From Microbispora hainanensis (GTDB lineage Bacteria; Actinomycetota; Actinomycetes; Streptosporangiales; Streptosporangiaceae): DNA of 42,959 bases. Made by a program: the position numbers and the translations under genes. Each line of letters starts with the position of its first letter. Position 1 is the stretch's first letter. The notes under the pieces are model-generated. The model did not search any database. It was not told where the DNA came from and was given only the letters and a program-made list of their open reading frames with translations. Shown here piece by piece: positions 32,242 to 39,862 of the stretch. Location: the NCBI RefSeq assembly GCF_006874475.1, contig NZ_VIRM01000066.1, positions 1-42,959 of the forward strand, given 5' to 3'.

Positions 32242-33741
32242 CTGAACGTCTGGCTGCTCCTGTCCGCCGTCGTCGTCATCGCGGCTATCGCGTCCGTACG
32301 GATCGCGCATCGCACCGGCCTTCCCTCGCTGCTCCTCTATCTCGGCCTCGGGCTGCTGCTCGGCGAGGGCGGCCCCATCGGCATCAACTTCGACAACGCC
32401 CAGACGGCCCAGCAACTCGGCATGGTCGCGCTCGCCGTGATCCTCGCCGAGGGTGGTCTCACCACCAACTGGAAACACGTACGCGAGGCCGTGCCGATAG
32501 CGCTCGTGCTCGCCACGGTCGGAATCGCGGTCAGCGTCGTCGTGCTCGCGGCGGGCGTCGCCTTCCTGCTCGGCATGGAGTGGCGGATGGCCCTGCTGCT
32601 CGGCGCGTTCCTGGCGTCGACCGACGCGGCGGCCGTGTTCTCCGTGCTGAGACGGCTGCCGCTGCCGCCCCGGCTCGCCGGGATCCTGGAGGCCGAGTCG
32701 GGCTTCAACGACGCCCCGACCGTCATCCTCGTGATCATGCTGAGCGCGGGCTCGACGTTCGAGCTCTCGCTGCCGCACATCCTGCTGGACACCACCGTCG
32801 AACTGGCCATCGGCGCGGCCGTCGGCCTTGCCGTGGGCCCCGCGGGGGTGTACGCGCTGCGCCGGGTCGCGCTGCCCGCCTCCGGTCTCTACCCGATCGC
32901 GGTGCTGGCGCTGGCGTTCGTCACCTACAGCGGGGCGACCCTGCTGCACGGCAGCGGGTTCCTCGCGGTCTACCTGACCACGCTGATCCTGGGCAATGCC
33001 AGGCTCCCCCACCGCGCCGCCACGCGCGGCTTCGCCGAGGGCGCCGCCTGGCTCGCCCAGATCGGGCTGTTCGTCATGCTCGGCATGCTCGCGGACCCGC
33101 GCGAACTGCCGGGCGTGCTCGTCCCCGCCGTGGTGTCGGGCCTGCTGCTGGTCCTGGTCGCCCGGCCGGCGTCCGTGGTGGTGTCCGCGGCGATCGCCCG
33201 GCTTCTGCGCCTCGGTGCGCTGTCGTGGCGCGAGCAGGTGTTCCTCTCGTGGGCCGGGCTGCGCGGGGCGGTGCCCATCGTGCTGGCCGCGATCCCCTGG
33301 GCCGCCGGCATGCCGGGGGCGAAGGGCCTGTTCAACGACGTCTTCATCATCGTCATCGTGTTCACGATCCTCCAGGGGCCCACGCTGCCGTACCTCGCCA
33401 GGCTGCTCGGCCTGGCCGCGGAGGGCGAGGCCCGCGACCTCGACGTGGAGGCCGCGCCGCTGGAAGAGCTGAACGCGGAGCTGCTGCAGGTCCGCATCCC
33501 GCCCGGCTCGCGCATGCACGGTGTGGAGATCTTCGAGCTCCGGCTGCCGCCGGACGCCATGGTCACCCTCGTCGTACGGAACGGGCAGTCGTTCGTGCCC
33601 ACGCCGACGACCCGGCTGCTGGCGGGCGACCAGCTCCTCGTGGTCACCACTGCCGCCCAGCGCGAGACGGTCGAACGCCGCCTGCGTGCCGTCAGCCGCC
33701 GCGGCAAGCTGGCCGGCTGGTACGGCGAACGCGGCGGCTGA
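32242..33741 (+). CDS. Potassium/proton antiporter (CPA family, NhaP2/CvrA type) with RCK_C domain
   Basis: The product has about 499 residues. Twelve to thirteen membrane helices run from WLLLSAVVVIAAIASVRIAH to FIIVIVFTILQGPTLPYLAR, including ASTDAAAVFSVLR and ESGFNDAPTVILVIM, where the ion-binding Asp residues of CPA transporters lie. The cytoplasmic end from about 415 is an RCK_C/TrkA_C domain (LLQVRIPPGSRMHGVEIFEL, LLAGDQLLVVTTAAQRETVE). No ATG, GTG or TTG exists in frame between the upstream TGA (32209) and Met61 (32422); the conserved first helix needs a start near CTG 32242, which has AAAGGAG nine bases upstream. CTG initiation is therefore likely. Confidence 0.88.
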   Translation: MNVWLLLSAVVVIAAIASVRIAHRTGLPSLLLYLGLGLLLGEGGPIGINFDNAQTAQQLGMVALAVILAEGGLTTNWKHVREAVPIALVLATVGIAVSVVVLAAGVAFLLGMEWRMALLLGAFLASTDAAAVFSVLRRLPLPPRLAGILEAESGFNDAPTVILVIMLSAGSTFELSLPHILLDTTVELAIGAAVGLAVGPAGVYALRRVALPASGLYPIAVLALAFVTYSGATLLHGSGFLAVYLTTLILGNARLPHRAATRGFAEGAAWLAQIGLFVMLGMLADPRELPGVLVPAVVSGLLLVLVARPASVVVSAAIARLLRLGALSWREQVFLSWAGLRGAVPIVLAAIPWAAGMPGAKGLFNDVFIIVIVFTILQGPTLPYLARLLGLAAEGEARDLDVEAAPLEELNAELLQVRIPPGSRMHGVEIFELRLPPDAMVTLVVRNGQSFVPTPTTRLLAGDQLLVVTTAAQRETVERRLRAVSRRGKLAGWYGERGG

Positions 33742-33897
33742 CCGCCGTCGCCCGGATCGCTCCCGGCGCGGGGCGGAGGTCGCTCGGAGCGAATGGGACA
33801 GCACGGGGCAATAAACCGGGCTGGAGTGGCGTTTGGGCTTGTTGACTGCTTACCATTAGCAATCGACCCGGTCGAGTGCCAGTCTCAGGAGGAGCGA

Positions 33898-34242
33898 GTG
33901 CCTACCTACCAGTACGCCTGTACCGCTTGCGGTGAGCAGCTGGAGGCCGTCCAGAAGTTCTCTGACGACCCGCTCACGGAGTGCCCAGCCTGCCAGGGCA
34001 AGCTGCGCAAGGTCTTCTCCGCGGTTGGCATCGTGTTCAAGGGCTCCGGGTTCTATCGGACCGACAGCCGTTCGTCGAGCTCGTCCACGACCACGTCCAC
34101 CACGACGACGTCGTCCTCGAAGTCGTCCGGCGACTCGAGCAAGAAGGAGCCCGCGGCCTCCACGAGCTCGTCTTCGTCTTCGTCTTCGTCGAGCGCCTCC
34201 TCGTCGAGCACGTCGTCGTCCGGCTCGACCGCCGCCGCCTGA
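33898..34242 (+). CDS. FmdB-family zinc-ribbon protein with Ser/Thr-rich tail
   Basis: The product has 114 residues. The first 56 form the FmdB zinc ribbon: MPTYQYACTACGEQLEAVQK with Cys8 and Cys11, ECPACQGKLRKVFSAVGIVF with Cys29 and Cys32, then KGSGFYRTD. The remaining half is almost only Ser and Thr (TTTSTTTTSSSKSSGDSSKK, then an (SSS)n stretch), a disordered tail typical of actinobacterial members but long here. FmdB proteins were named as putative regulators of formamidase; their real role is unclear. GTG start with a strong AGGAGGAG. Confidence 0.92.
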   Translation: MPTYQYACTACGEQLEAVQKFSDDPLTECPACQGKLRKVFSAVGIVFKGSGFYRTDSRSSSSSTTTSTTTTSSSKSSGDSSKKEPAASTSSSSSSSSSSASSSSTSSSGSTAAA

Positions 34243-34304
34243 GGTTATCCACAGGGGTCGACGGCACGCGCCGGGCGTGCGGCGCCGTTCGCTAGTGTCG
34301 GCCC

Positions 34305-35111
34305 ATGGTCAATCGCGCAGACATCGGGGTCATCGGCGGCTCGGGGTTCTACTCCCTGCTTGAGGACGCCGAAGAGATCGACATAACGACGCCGTACGGC
34401 CCGCCGAGTGACACGATCACCGTGGGCCGCATCGGCGAGCGAACCGTCGCGTTCGTCCCCCGGCACGGCCGCGGCCACACCTTCCCTCCCCACCGCATCC
34501 CCTATCGGGCGAACATGTGGGCCCTGCGGTCCCTCGGCGTCCGCCAGGTGCTCGCGCCCAGCGCGGTCGGGTCCCTGCGCCCGGAGATCGGCCCGGGCGC
34601 CCTCGTGATCCCCGACCAGCTCGTGGACCGCACGCAGGGCCGTGAGCAGACCTATTACGACGCGGGCGGGGCGGTCCACGTGTCGTTCTCCGACCCCTAC
34701 TGCCCTTCCGGCCGGGCGGCCGCCGTGGCCACGGCCCGCGAGACGAGCTGGGACACGGTCGACGGCGGCACCCTGGTCGTGGTCCAGGGGCCCCGGTTCT
34801 CCACCCGGGCCGAGTCGAAGTGGTTCGCGGGGGCGGGCTGGTCCATCATCGGCATGACCGGCCACCCCGAGGCCGTGCTCGCCCGCGAGCTCGCCCTCTG
34901 CTACACGACCCTCGCCCTCGTGACCGACCACGACGCCGGCGTGGAGGCCGGTGAGGGGGTCACCCACGAGGAGGTCCTGGCCTTCTTCGCCGCCAATGTC
35001 GAGCGGATGCGCAGTCTGGTCGCGCAGGTCGTCGAGGTCCTTCCGGAGGAGCGCTCCTGTCCCTGCGGCAACGCCCTCGACGGGATCAAGCTGCCGATCG
35101 AGCTTCCCTGA
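34305..35111 (+). CDS. mtnP: S-methyl-5'-thioadenosine phosphorylase
   Basis: The product has 268 residues and cleaves methylthioadenosine with phosphate in methionine salvage. IGVIGGSGFY (phosphate-binding Ser13), VPRHGRGHTFPPHRIPYRAN, LAPSAVGSLRPEIGPGALVI, VVVQGPRFSTRAESKWFAGA, IIGMTGHPEAVLARELALCY and VTDHDAGVE are typical. ATG start. A TTATCCACA sequence (34245-34253), identical to the E. coli DnaA box, lies just upstream but is single. The 160 bases after the gene contain two exact 12-bp repeats (CAGAACCGGCGA at 35150 and 35162) and nothing else seen. Confidence 0.94.
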   Translation: MVNRADIGVIGGSGFYSLLEDAEEIDITTPYGPPSDTITVGRIGERTVAFVPRHGRGHTFPPHRIPYRANMWALRSLGVRQVLAPSAVGSLRPEIGPGALVIPDQLVDRTQGREQTYYDAGGAVHVSFSDPYCPSGRAAAVATARETSWDTVDGGTLVVVQGPRFSTRAESKWFAGAGWSIIGMTGHPEAVLARELALCYTTLALVTDHDAGVEAGEGVTHEEVLAFFAANVERMRSLVAQVVEVLPEERSCPCGNALDGIKLPIELP

Positions 35112-35271
35112 CGCCGATGCGTGCCATGCCGTACGGCCCTGTCCGGCCGCAGAACCGGCGACAGAACCGGCGACAGAATCGCCGGGAGCATGGGGGCCGT
35201 CTGGCGTGGAGCGTCCACGATGCCACCGGTCTCCGCCATGAGGCACGGGGCGAGAGGCGTGCGAGGTGATC

Positions 35272-35931
35272 ATGCGTGATCTGAAGCGGCTGAGGGCGCG
35301 CCGCCGCCGTCCGGTCGCCGCCGTCCTCTCCGGTCTCGCGGTGGCCTGCGTGCTGCTGGCCGTCCGCACCCCTGACGGGGTGGAGGTCCTCGCCGCCGCC
35401 CGCGACCTTCCCGGAGGCCGGCTGGCCGCCGCCGACGTCGTGGTCGTACGGCTCCCGCCCGACGCTGTGCCCGCCGGGGCGTACGCGCCGGGCACCCCGG
35501 TCTCGGGCCGCGTGCTCGCCGGCCCGCTGCGCCGGGGCGAGCTCCTCACCGACGCGCGGCTGCTCGGCCCGGGCCTGTTCCGTCGGACCCTGACCGGGCA
35601 GGCGTCCGGCAACCCGGTTGGCGGTGGCCCGCCTACGGTGTCAGAGGCGTCGGCAGTGGGTCCGGGTTTGGTCGCGACGCCGGTCAGGATGGCCGATCCC
35701 GACGCCGCCCGCCTGCTGTCGCCGGGAGACGTGATCGACGTCCTGGCGGCCTTCGAGGACGGGCCTTTCCAGGCCCGGACCGTCGCCCAGGAGGTGCGGG
35801 TGATCGCCCGGCCGCCCGTCCGTACGGACGGCGGCGCGCTGCTGGTGCTGGCCACGACCTCGGAGCAGGCGGCCCAGCTCGCCCAGGCCCAGGCGCAGGG
35901 CAGGCTGTCGATGACCATCCACCCGCAATGA
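35272..35931 (+). CDS. SAF-domain (CpaB/RcpC-like) membrane-anchored protein
   Basis: The product has 219 residues. A basic N-terminus (MRDLKRLRARRRRPVAAVLS) leads into one membrane helix (GLAVACVLLAV). A SAF domain follows: VEVLAAARDLPGGRLAAADV, VVRLPPDAVPAGAYAPGTPV, GRVLAGPLRRGELLTDARLL. A linker and RcpC-like region (MADPDAARLLSPGDVIDVLA to LVLATTSEQAAQLAQAQAQG) complete it. CpaB/RcpC proteins belong to Flp pilus machinery, but in actinobacteria this stand-alone form usually sits by mtnP and mscL without pilus genes; mscL is not seen here. ATG 35272 is preferred to GTG 35266 because GAGG is properly spaced. Confidence 0.85.
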   Translation: MRDLKRLRARRRRPVAAVLSGLAVACVLLAVRTPDGVEVLAAARDLPGGRLAAADVVVVRLPPDAVPAGAYAPGTPVSGRVLAGPLRRGELLTDARLLGPGLFRRTLTGQASGNPVGGGPPTVSEASAVGPGLVATPVRMADPDAARLLSPGDVIDVLAAFEDGPFQARTVAQEVRVIARPPVRTDGGALLVLATTSEQAAQLAQAQAQGRLSMTIHPQ

Positions 35932-36185
35932 CGGGCTGTGCCCGGGCGGCCCTCGGCGCACATGTGGCCGAGCGGGACCTCGGCGGCGCCCTGCCGGCAA
36001 GCCCGCGGCTTTGCCGATCTCATCGCTGCCGCGCCCGGTGGGGACGATGAGCTTGGCCCGGTGGTCGGCCGGATCGGGTTCGCGATTCAGTCAAGATCAT
36101 TGACTGTCGCTGCTCTTTGTCGGACCGTGGTGCCCAGCACAGGGACAGCCACCTCAGAGGAACAGACAGCGGAGGGATCGCGACC

Positions 36186-36536
36186 ATGGCCGGCAGCGAG
36201 ATCGACACTTACATCGAGACGAAGCTCGACCCGAAATACCGCGAGATCGTCGCAGCCCTGCGCACCCTGGTGGCCGAAGAGGCCCCCGAGGCCGTCGAGT
36301 GCCTCACGTACGGCTCGCCCGCGTGGCGGGGCAACAGGATCCTCGCCGTCATCAGCCAGAGCAAGACCCATCTCACCTTCGCCTTCGAGCGGGGCGCGGA
36401 GATGTCCGACCCCCACGGGCTTCTGGACGGAGTGGGCAAGAAGACCCGCCACATCAAGATCAAGACGCTGGACGGGATGAACGAGGACGCGCTGCGCGAC
36501 TACATCGGCCAGGCCGTCCGCCTCGACGCGAACTGA
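36186..36536 (+). CDS. DUF1801 (YdhG/AF1548-like) protein
   Basis: The product has 116 residues. DTYIETKLDPKYREIVAALR, TLVAEEAPEAVECLTYGSPA, ILAVISQSKTHLTFAFERGA and HIKIKTLDGMNEDALRDYIG match the DUF1801 fold, a small frataxin-like alpha-beta domain. Function unknown. ATG start with GGAGGG upstream. It stands alone between the SAF protein (255 bases upstream, nothing recognised in the gap) and the convergent M15 peptidase. Confidence 0.87.
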   Translation: MAGSEIDTYIETKLDPKYREIVAALRTLVAEEAPEAVECLTYGSPAWRGNRILAVISQSKTHLTFAFERGAEMSDPHGLLDGVGKKTRHIKIKTLDGMNEDALRDYIGQAVRLDAN

Positions 36537-36568
36537 CGCGAGCGGTCCCCCGCTCGGAGCCGTGCTCG

Positions 36569-37693
36569 TCAGAGCTGCGCGCCGAGCTGGGGGTCGTACT
36601 CCCAGTGCCAGGGCTCGAAGGGGCTGTGATACGACCAGTCGGGGTGTATCCAGCCATACCGCTTGCTGTTGGCCTCCAGCCAGTTGAACTGGACGGAGCG
36701 GAAGTTCTGCACCCCGCCGCACAAGTCGACCGCGAGCCCAAGCCCGTGGTTGCTCTTGCCCGGAGTGGCGGCGAAACCGGGCCGCCGATAGTAGATGGAC
36801 TGCTGCTCGCCCAGGTTGCGATAGCTGTCGGAGATGCACATCGAGGTGCCGAAGCGCTTCTTGTAGGCGATGTTGAGATCGGCGAAGGCGATCGCCGCGT
36901 CCGCCCGCAGCTCCTCTCCGGCCTGTGGCAGGGGGCACAGGATGGTCTGGGGCAGCAGGCCGTTCGGGTACTGCTCCGCCTGACCGATCCTGGTCGGGTC
37001 GCAGCCGCCCGCCCCCTTGCTGCTGATCTTCACACCGAGCTTGATCAGCGCCTTGGTCAGCGACCGCACCAGCGTGCTGGAGCGTTTGCGCAGCGCGGTG
37101 ACCTGCGCACTCAGCTGCGCCTCCTGCAGGAGGTTGGCCGCCCGGAGCTCCTGCGCCTCCTGCGCGAGCCGCTGCTGCCGTTCCAAGAGCTTCACCGCGT
37201 CGCCGAGCACGTTGTTGCGCCCCGCGACGATGTGGTCGAGGTCGGCGATCCTCCGGAGCGTCTCCGTGCCGTTCCCCGCCCTGAAGAACGGGCTGAGTCC
37301 GTCGAGCGAGGGGTCCTGATACATGGACGACGCGAGGTCGGACAGCGGCTTGCGCATCTTGTTGAGCTCCGCGGTGGCCTGCTGGAGACTCTGCAACTTG
37401 GCCGCCAGCGCCTTCTCGACGGCGCCGAACTTCTTCTGCCGCGCCACCAGCGCCCGGTTCGCGTCCTCGATGGACTTGTACGCCTTCTGAGCCTCCCGCC
37501 GCAGCTCGGTCAGCGTGGTGGGCTCCTTGCCGAGCGCGCCGGCCGGTGCGCTTTCCCCGGCGGACGCCGTACGAGCCTTCGCGGCCGTGGTGTCGGCCAA
37601 GGCCGGCGCGGCCGTGCCGTACGGCGCGGAGACGGTCAGCGAAGTCATCGCCGTGACGACCGCGATCAGCCTGGCTGATCGAGGAGATGACAC
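36569..37693 (-). CDS. Secreted M15-family (VanY-type) carboxypeptidase with coiled-coil N-domain
   Basis: The product has 374 residues. A signal peptide (about 1-34, ending AAPALADT) precedes a coiled coil at 60-220 (LTELRREAQKAYKSIEDANR, LLERQQRLAQEAQELRAANL), as in NlpC/P60-type cell-wall hydrolases. The catalytic domain has SMCISDSYRNLGEQQ, zinc ligands His316 and Asp323 (SNHGLGLAVDLCGG) and His363 with Glu360 (PFEPWHWEYDP). It probably trims D-Ala from peptidoglycan stem peptides. GTG start with GGGGGAA upstream. The 130-base leader shows no c-di-AMP riboswitch motif. Confidence 0.92.
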   Translation of the reverse strand: MSSPRSARLIAVVTAMTSLTVSAPYGTAAPALADTTAAKARTASAGESAPAGALGKEPTTLTELRREAQKAYKSIEDANRALVARQKKFGAVEKALAAKLQSLQQATAELNKMRKPLSDLASSMYQDPSLDGLSPFFRAGNGTETLRRIADLDHIVAGRNNVLGDAVKLLERQQRLAQEAQELRAANLLQEAQLSAQVTALRKRSSTLVRSLTKALIKLGVKISSKGAGGCDPTRIGQAEQYPNGLLPQTILCPLPQAGEELRADAAIAFADLNIAYKKRFGTSMCISDSYRNLGEQQSIYYRRPGFAATPGKSNHGLGLAVDLCGGVQNFRSVQFNWLEANSKRYGWIHPDWSYHSPFEPWHWEYDPQLGAQL

Positions 37694-37823
37694 GATCGAT
37701 TCCCCCGTTTGCGAACTCTTGACCTGGGTCAGGGACGCACGTTACTACAGCGCCCTGTGTGCCCGAGCCCCGGTTCGCATAAGTGCTATCGACCGGACAC
37801 GTCGCATTTGCGCGTTTCCCAGC

Positions 37824-38444
37824 TCAACGCCCGCCTTCAGGCTGGCTCTCATGCTCCCGGCAGAGCTCCCACAGCCACGTGTCCCGCCACTCCGGCGCGC
37901 ACGTGAACGTCTCCTCCTCGCGAGGCTCCGCCTTCTCCGTGGGCCGGCTCACCTTTGGTGTCGTGGCCGCGTGGACGACCTGTTGGACGGGTCGGGCGAT
38001 CGGAAGAATCCGTACGACCCCCTCATAGAGCCGCGCGGGACCGGGCGGCGCGGGCACCGGGGTCGGGTCCAGCAGGGGCCTCGTCCCCGCCATCGGGATC
38101 ACGTGGATCCTCTGGGCCTCCCGACCATCCGTCATCGGGGGTATTGCGGGCCGCATAGCGGGCGTTCCGGCGGAAGCCCGGTCCTCCCCGGTCTCGGCGC
38201 GCTTCTCGCCCGCCGTCCCGGCCTTTGCCGGACGCACGGCCGCATTGCCCGACAAGTGGGCTCGCGCCCGCTCCCCGTAGCCGGTGAAGTCGGCCATGAG
38301 CATGCCCGAGGCAAGGATCGCCGGCGCGAGCAGCGCCGCGACGAGCAGCACCGATCGCAGCCCGCGCGCGGATCCATGTCGCGTTAGGGTCACGGCCAGC
38401 GACGGTAATCCCCCTCCCCCGGCCGGCGTACGACCACTTGCCAT
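37824..38444 (-). CDS. Membrane-anchored hypothetical protein
   Basis: The product has 206 residues. A single membrane segment (SVLLVAALLAPAILASGMLM) follows a short basic N-terminus; the rest is a Pro/Ala-rich extracytoplasmic region ending in TFTCAPEWRDTWLWELCREH, with two Cys that could form a disulfide. No family recognised. ATG 38444 is used; an upstream in-frame GTG at 38495 has no spaced ribosome binding site. Pro-rich secreted linkers like this are possible O-mannosylation targets of the Pmt enzyme, which is speculative. It lies immediately upstream of, and divergent to, tRNA-Arg. Confidence 0.65.
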   Translation of the reverse strand: MASGRTPAGGGGLPSLAVTLTRHGSARGLRSVLLVAALLAPAILASGMLMADFTGYGERARAHLSGNAAVRPAKAGTAGEKRAETGEDRASAGTPAMRPAIPPMTDGREAQRIHVIPMAGTRPLLDPTPVPAPPGPARLYEGVVRILPIARPVQQVVHAATTPKVSRPTEKAEPREEETFTCAPEWRDTWLWELCREHESQPEGGR

Positions 38445-38553
38445 CGCTTTACCGCAGGTCAGCCCGCCGATGACCGGCAGGCTGCGAAACGACACCCTTC
38501 GGGAGGCGCGAGCGGGCCCAACCTTTCGCTAGGCTTACTGGTGCACATCGTGC

Positions 38554-38626
38554 GCCTCCGTAGCTCAGGGGATAGAGCACCGCTCTCCTAAAGCGGGTGC
38601 CGCAGGTTCGAATCCTGCCGGGGGCA
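38554..38626 (+). tRNA. tRNA-Arg (anticodon CCT)
   Basis: The 73-base cloverleaf has acceptor GCCTCCG with CGGGGGC, D-arm AGCTCAGGGGATAGAGC, anticodon arm CCGCT-CTCCTAA-AGCGG with anticodon CCT reading AGG, and T-arm GCAGG-TTCGAAT-CCTGC. CCA is not encoded. An IS481-family element starts 3 bases after its end, and the last 12 tRNA bases belong to the duplicated target. Confidence 0.95.
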
Positions 38627-38629
38627 CTC
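38615..38629. repeat. Left copy of the 15-bp IS481 target duplication
   Basis: CTGCCGGGGGCACTC, made of the last 12 bases of tRNA-Arg plus CTC, recurs exactly at 41410-41424. The copies directly flank the inverted-repeat ends of the IS481-family element. Confidence 0.85.
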
Positions 38630-38649
38630 TGTGATGTCGCAAGACATCG

Positions 38650-38681
38650 GAAACCCTCGAACCTACGGGTTCGGGGGTTTC
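38650..38681 (+). terminator. Hairpin terminator inside the left end of the IS481 element
   Basis: GAAACCCTCGAACC-TACG-type stem: 14 pairs with one G-T, loop of about 4, followed by TTTGTGT on the plus strand. It would stop read-through from tRNA-Arg into the element and overlaps the last codons of the transposase on the other strand. Confidence 0.7.
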
Positions 38682-39847
38682 TTTGTGTACTGGGGTTGGT
38701 AGTCGCGGGTGGGGTCGATGGTCAGCTCGCGGAGGAGTTCTCCCGTGGTGGCGTTGACCACGCGGACGTGGAGATCGTCGACGAGCAGGATGACGTGGGT
38801 TCGGGCGTGGGTTCGTCCGATGCCGATGTGGTGGAGCCGGCCGCTGATCCGCAGGGTGACGACGCCGGTGTGGTCGACGCGGTCGTGGCGGACCCGGGTG
38901 TGGGTGTCGCCGTCGCGGGTGCCGGATGGTTGGGCCTTGGGCCGGGTGCTGTAGGCCGTGGCGGGGGTGGCCCGGTGCGGCAGCGACCGGTGGGGGCGGT
39001 GGTGGTTGTAGGCGTCGGTGAAGCGGTCGATGAGGGTTTGTAAGTCGCCGATGGTGGTGGGCTGGTCGGGCTGGGCGCGTAGCCATTTTTTCATCGTCTG
39101 CTGGAACCGTTCGACCTTTCCGCAGGTGGTGGGATGGTTGGGGGTGGAGTTCTTCTGGATCACGTGCAGGCGGCGTAGTTCGCTTTCGAAGGCGTTGCGG
39201 CCGCCGCGGCCGCCGGCCAGGCGGGTGGTGAAGACCATGCCGTTGTCGGTCAAGGTGGAGGCGGGCACGCCGTGAGCGGCACAGGCAAGGCGGAAGGTGT
39301 CGCGCACGATCGGGCCGGTGACGCGGGGGTGGGCCGTCACCGACAGGGCGTAGCGGGAGTGGTCGTCCAGCCAGGTGAGGATCTCGGCGTCGGTGCCGTC
39401 GGCGAGGCGGTAGTGGGTGAAGTCGGCCTGCCAGGTCTCGTTCGGCTGCTCGGCTTGAAAGCGGATGTAGGACGAGCGTGGTCGTTTGCCCGGCTCGGGG
39501 GTGACCATGCCGGCGCGGGTGAGGTAGCGGCTGATCGTGGCCCGGGACACGGTGACCTGGTGGTGCTGGTGCAGGTGCCAGGCGATGGTGTCCGGCCCGG
39601 CGTCCAGGCCCTGGCCGGACAGCTGTTTGCGCAGACCGACGATCAGGTCGACGATCTCGGCGTCGATCGCGGTCGGTGAGGTCGTGGGTCGTCGGGATCG
39701 GGGCTCGAACGCCGTCTCGCCCTCAGCCCGGTAGCGGGCGACCAGCTTGGACACCCAGCCCTTGGAGACGCCGTAGGAGCGGGCGACGTCCGCCTGTGAA
39801 CGGCCCTCGACGACGACCGCCGTGATGATGAGTCTGGCCTTCGACAC
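38663..39847 (-). CDS. IS481-family DDE transposase
   Basis: The product has 394 residues. The N-terminal HTH (LIITAVVVEGRSQADVARSY, GVSKGWVSKLVARYRAEGET) is followed by an integrase core: WQADFTHYRLADGT with the first Asp, LTDNGMVFTTR with the second, and GKVERFQQTMKKWL with the Glu, then YNHHRPHRSLPHRATPATAY. The C-terminal extension (VTLRISGRLHHIGIGRTHAR) is normal for this group. GTG 39845-39847 gives the family's SKARLIITAVV start; an apparent extension to 39970 runs into IS256 sequence. The IS256 insertion 15 bases upstream has separated the gene from its own promoter, so expression now depends on IS256. Confidence 0.93.
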   Translation of the reverse strand: MSKARLIITAVVVEGRSQADVARSYGVSKGWVSKLVARYRAEGETAFEPRSRRPTTSPTAIDAEIVDLIVGLRKQLSGQGLDAGPDTIAWHLHQHHQVTVSRATISRYLTRAGMVTPEPGKRPRSSYIRFQAEQPNETWQADFTHYRLADGTDAEILTWLDDHSRYALSVTAHPRVTGPIVRDTFRLACAAHGVPASTLTDNGMVFTTRLAGGRGGRNAFESELRRLHVIQKNSTPNHPTTCGKVERFQQTMKKWLRAQPDQPTTIGDLQTLIDRFTDAYNHHRPHRSLPHRATPATAYSTRPKAQPSGTRDGDTHTRVRHDRVDHTGVVTLRISGRLHHIGIGRTHARTHVILLVDDLHVRVVNATTGELLRELTIDPTRDYQPQYTKKPPNP

Positions 39848-39862
39848 CAGCCGACTGTCGAC

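Noticed and set aside
31720..33804. 694-residue frame antisense to FTHF cyclo-ligase and the antiporter
   Set aside because: Arg/Gln/His-rich shadow translation; both plus-strand genes have full domain signatures.
34245..34253. DnaA box TTATCCACA as part of an origin
   Set aside because: It is a single box with no cluster, AT-rich unwinding region or dnaA/dnaN neighbours.
37694..37823. c-di-AMP (ydaO) riboswitch upstream of the M15 peptidase
   Set aside because: Such switches often precede actinobacterial wall hydrolases, but none of the conserved core segments could be found in the 130-base leader.
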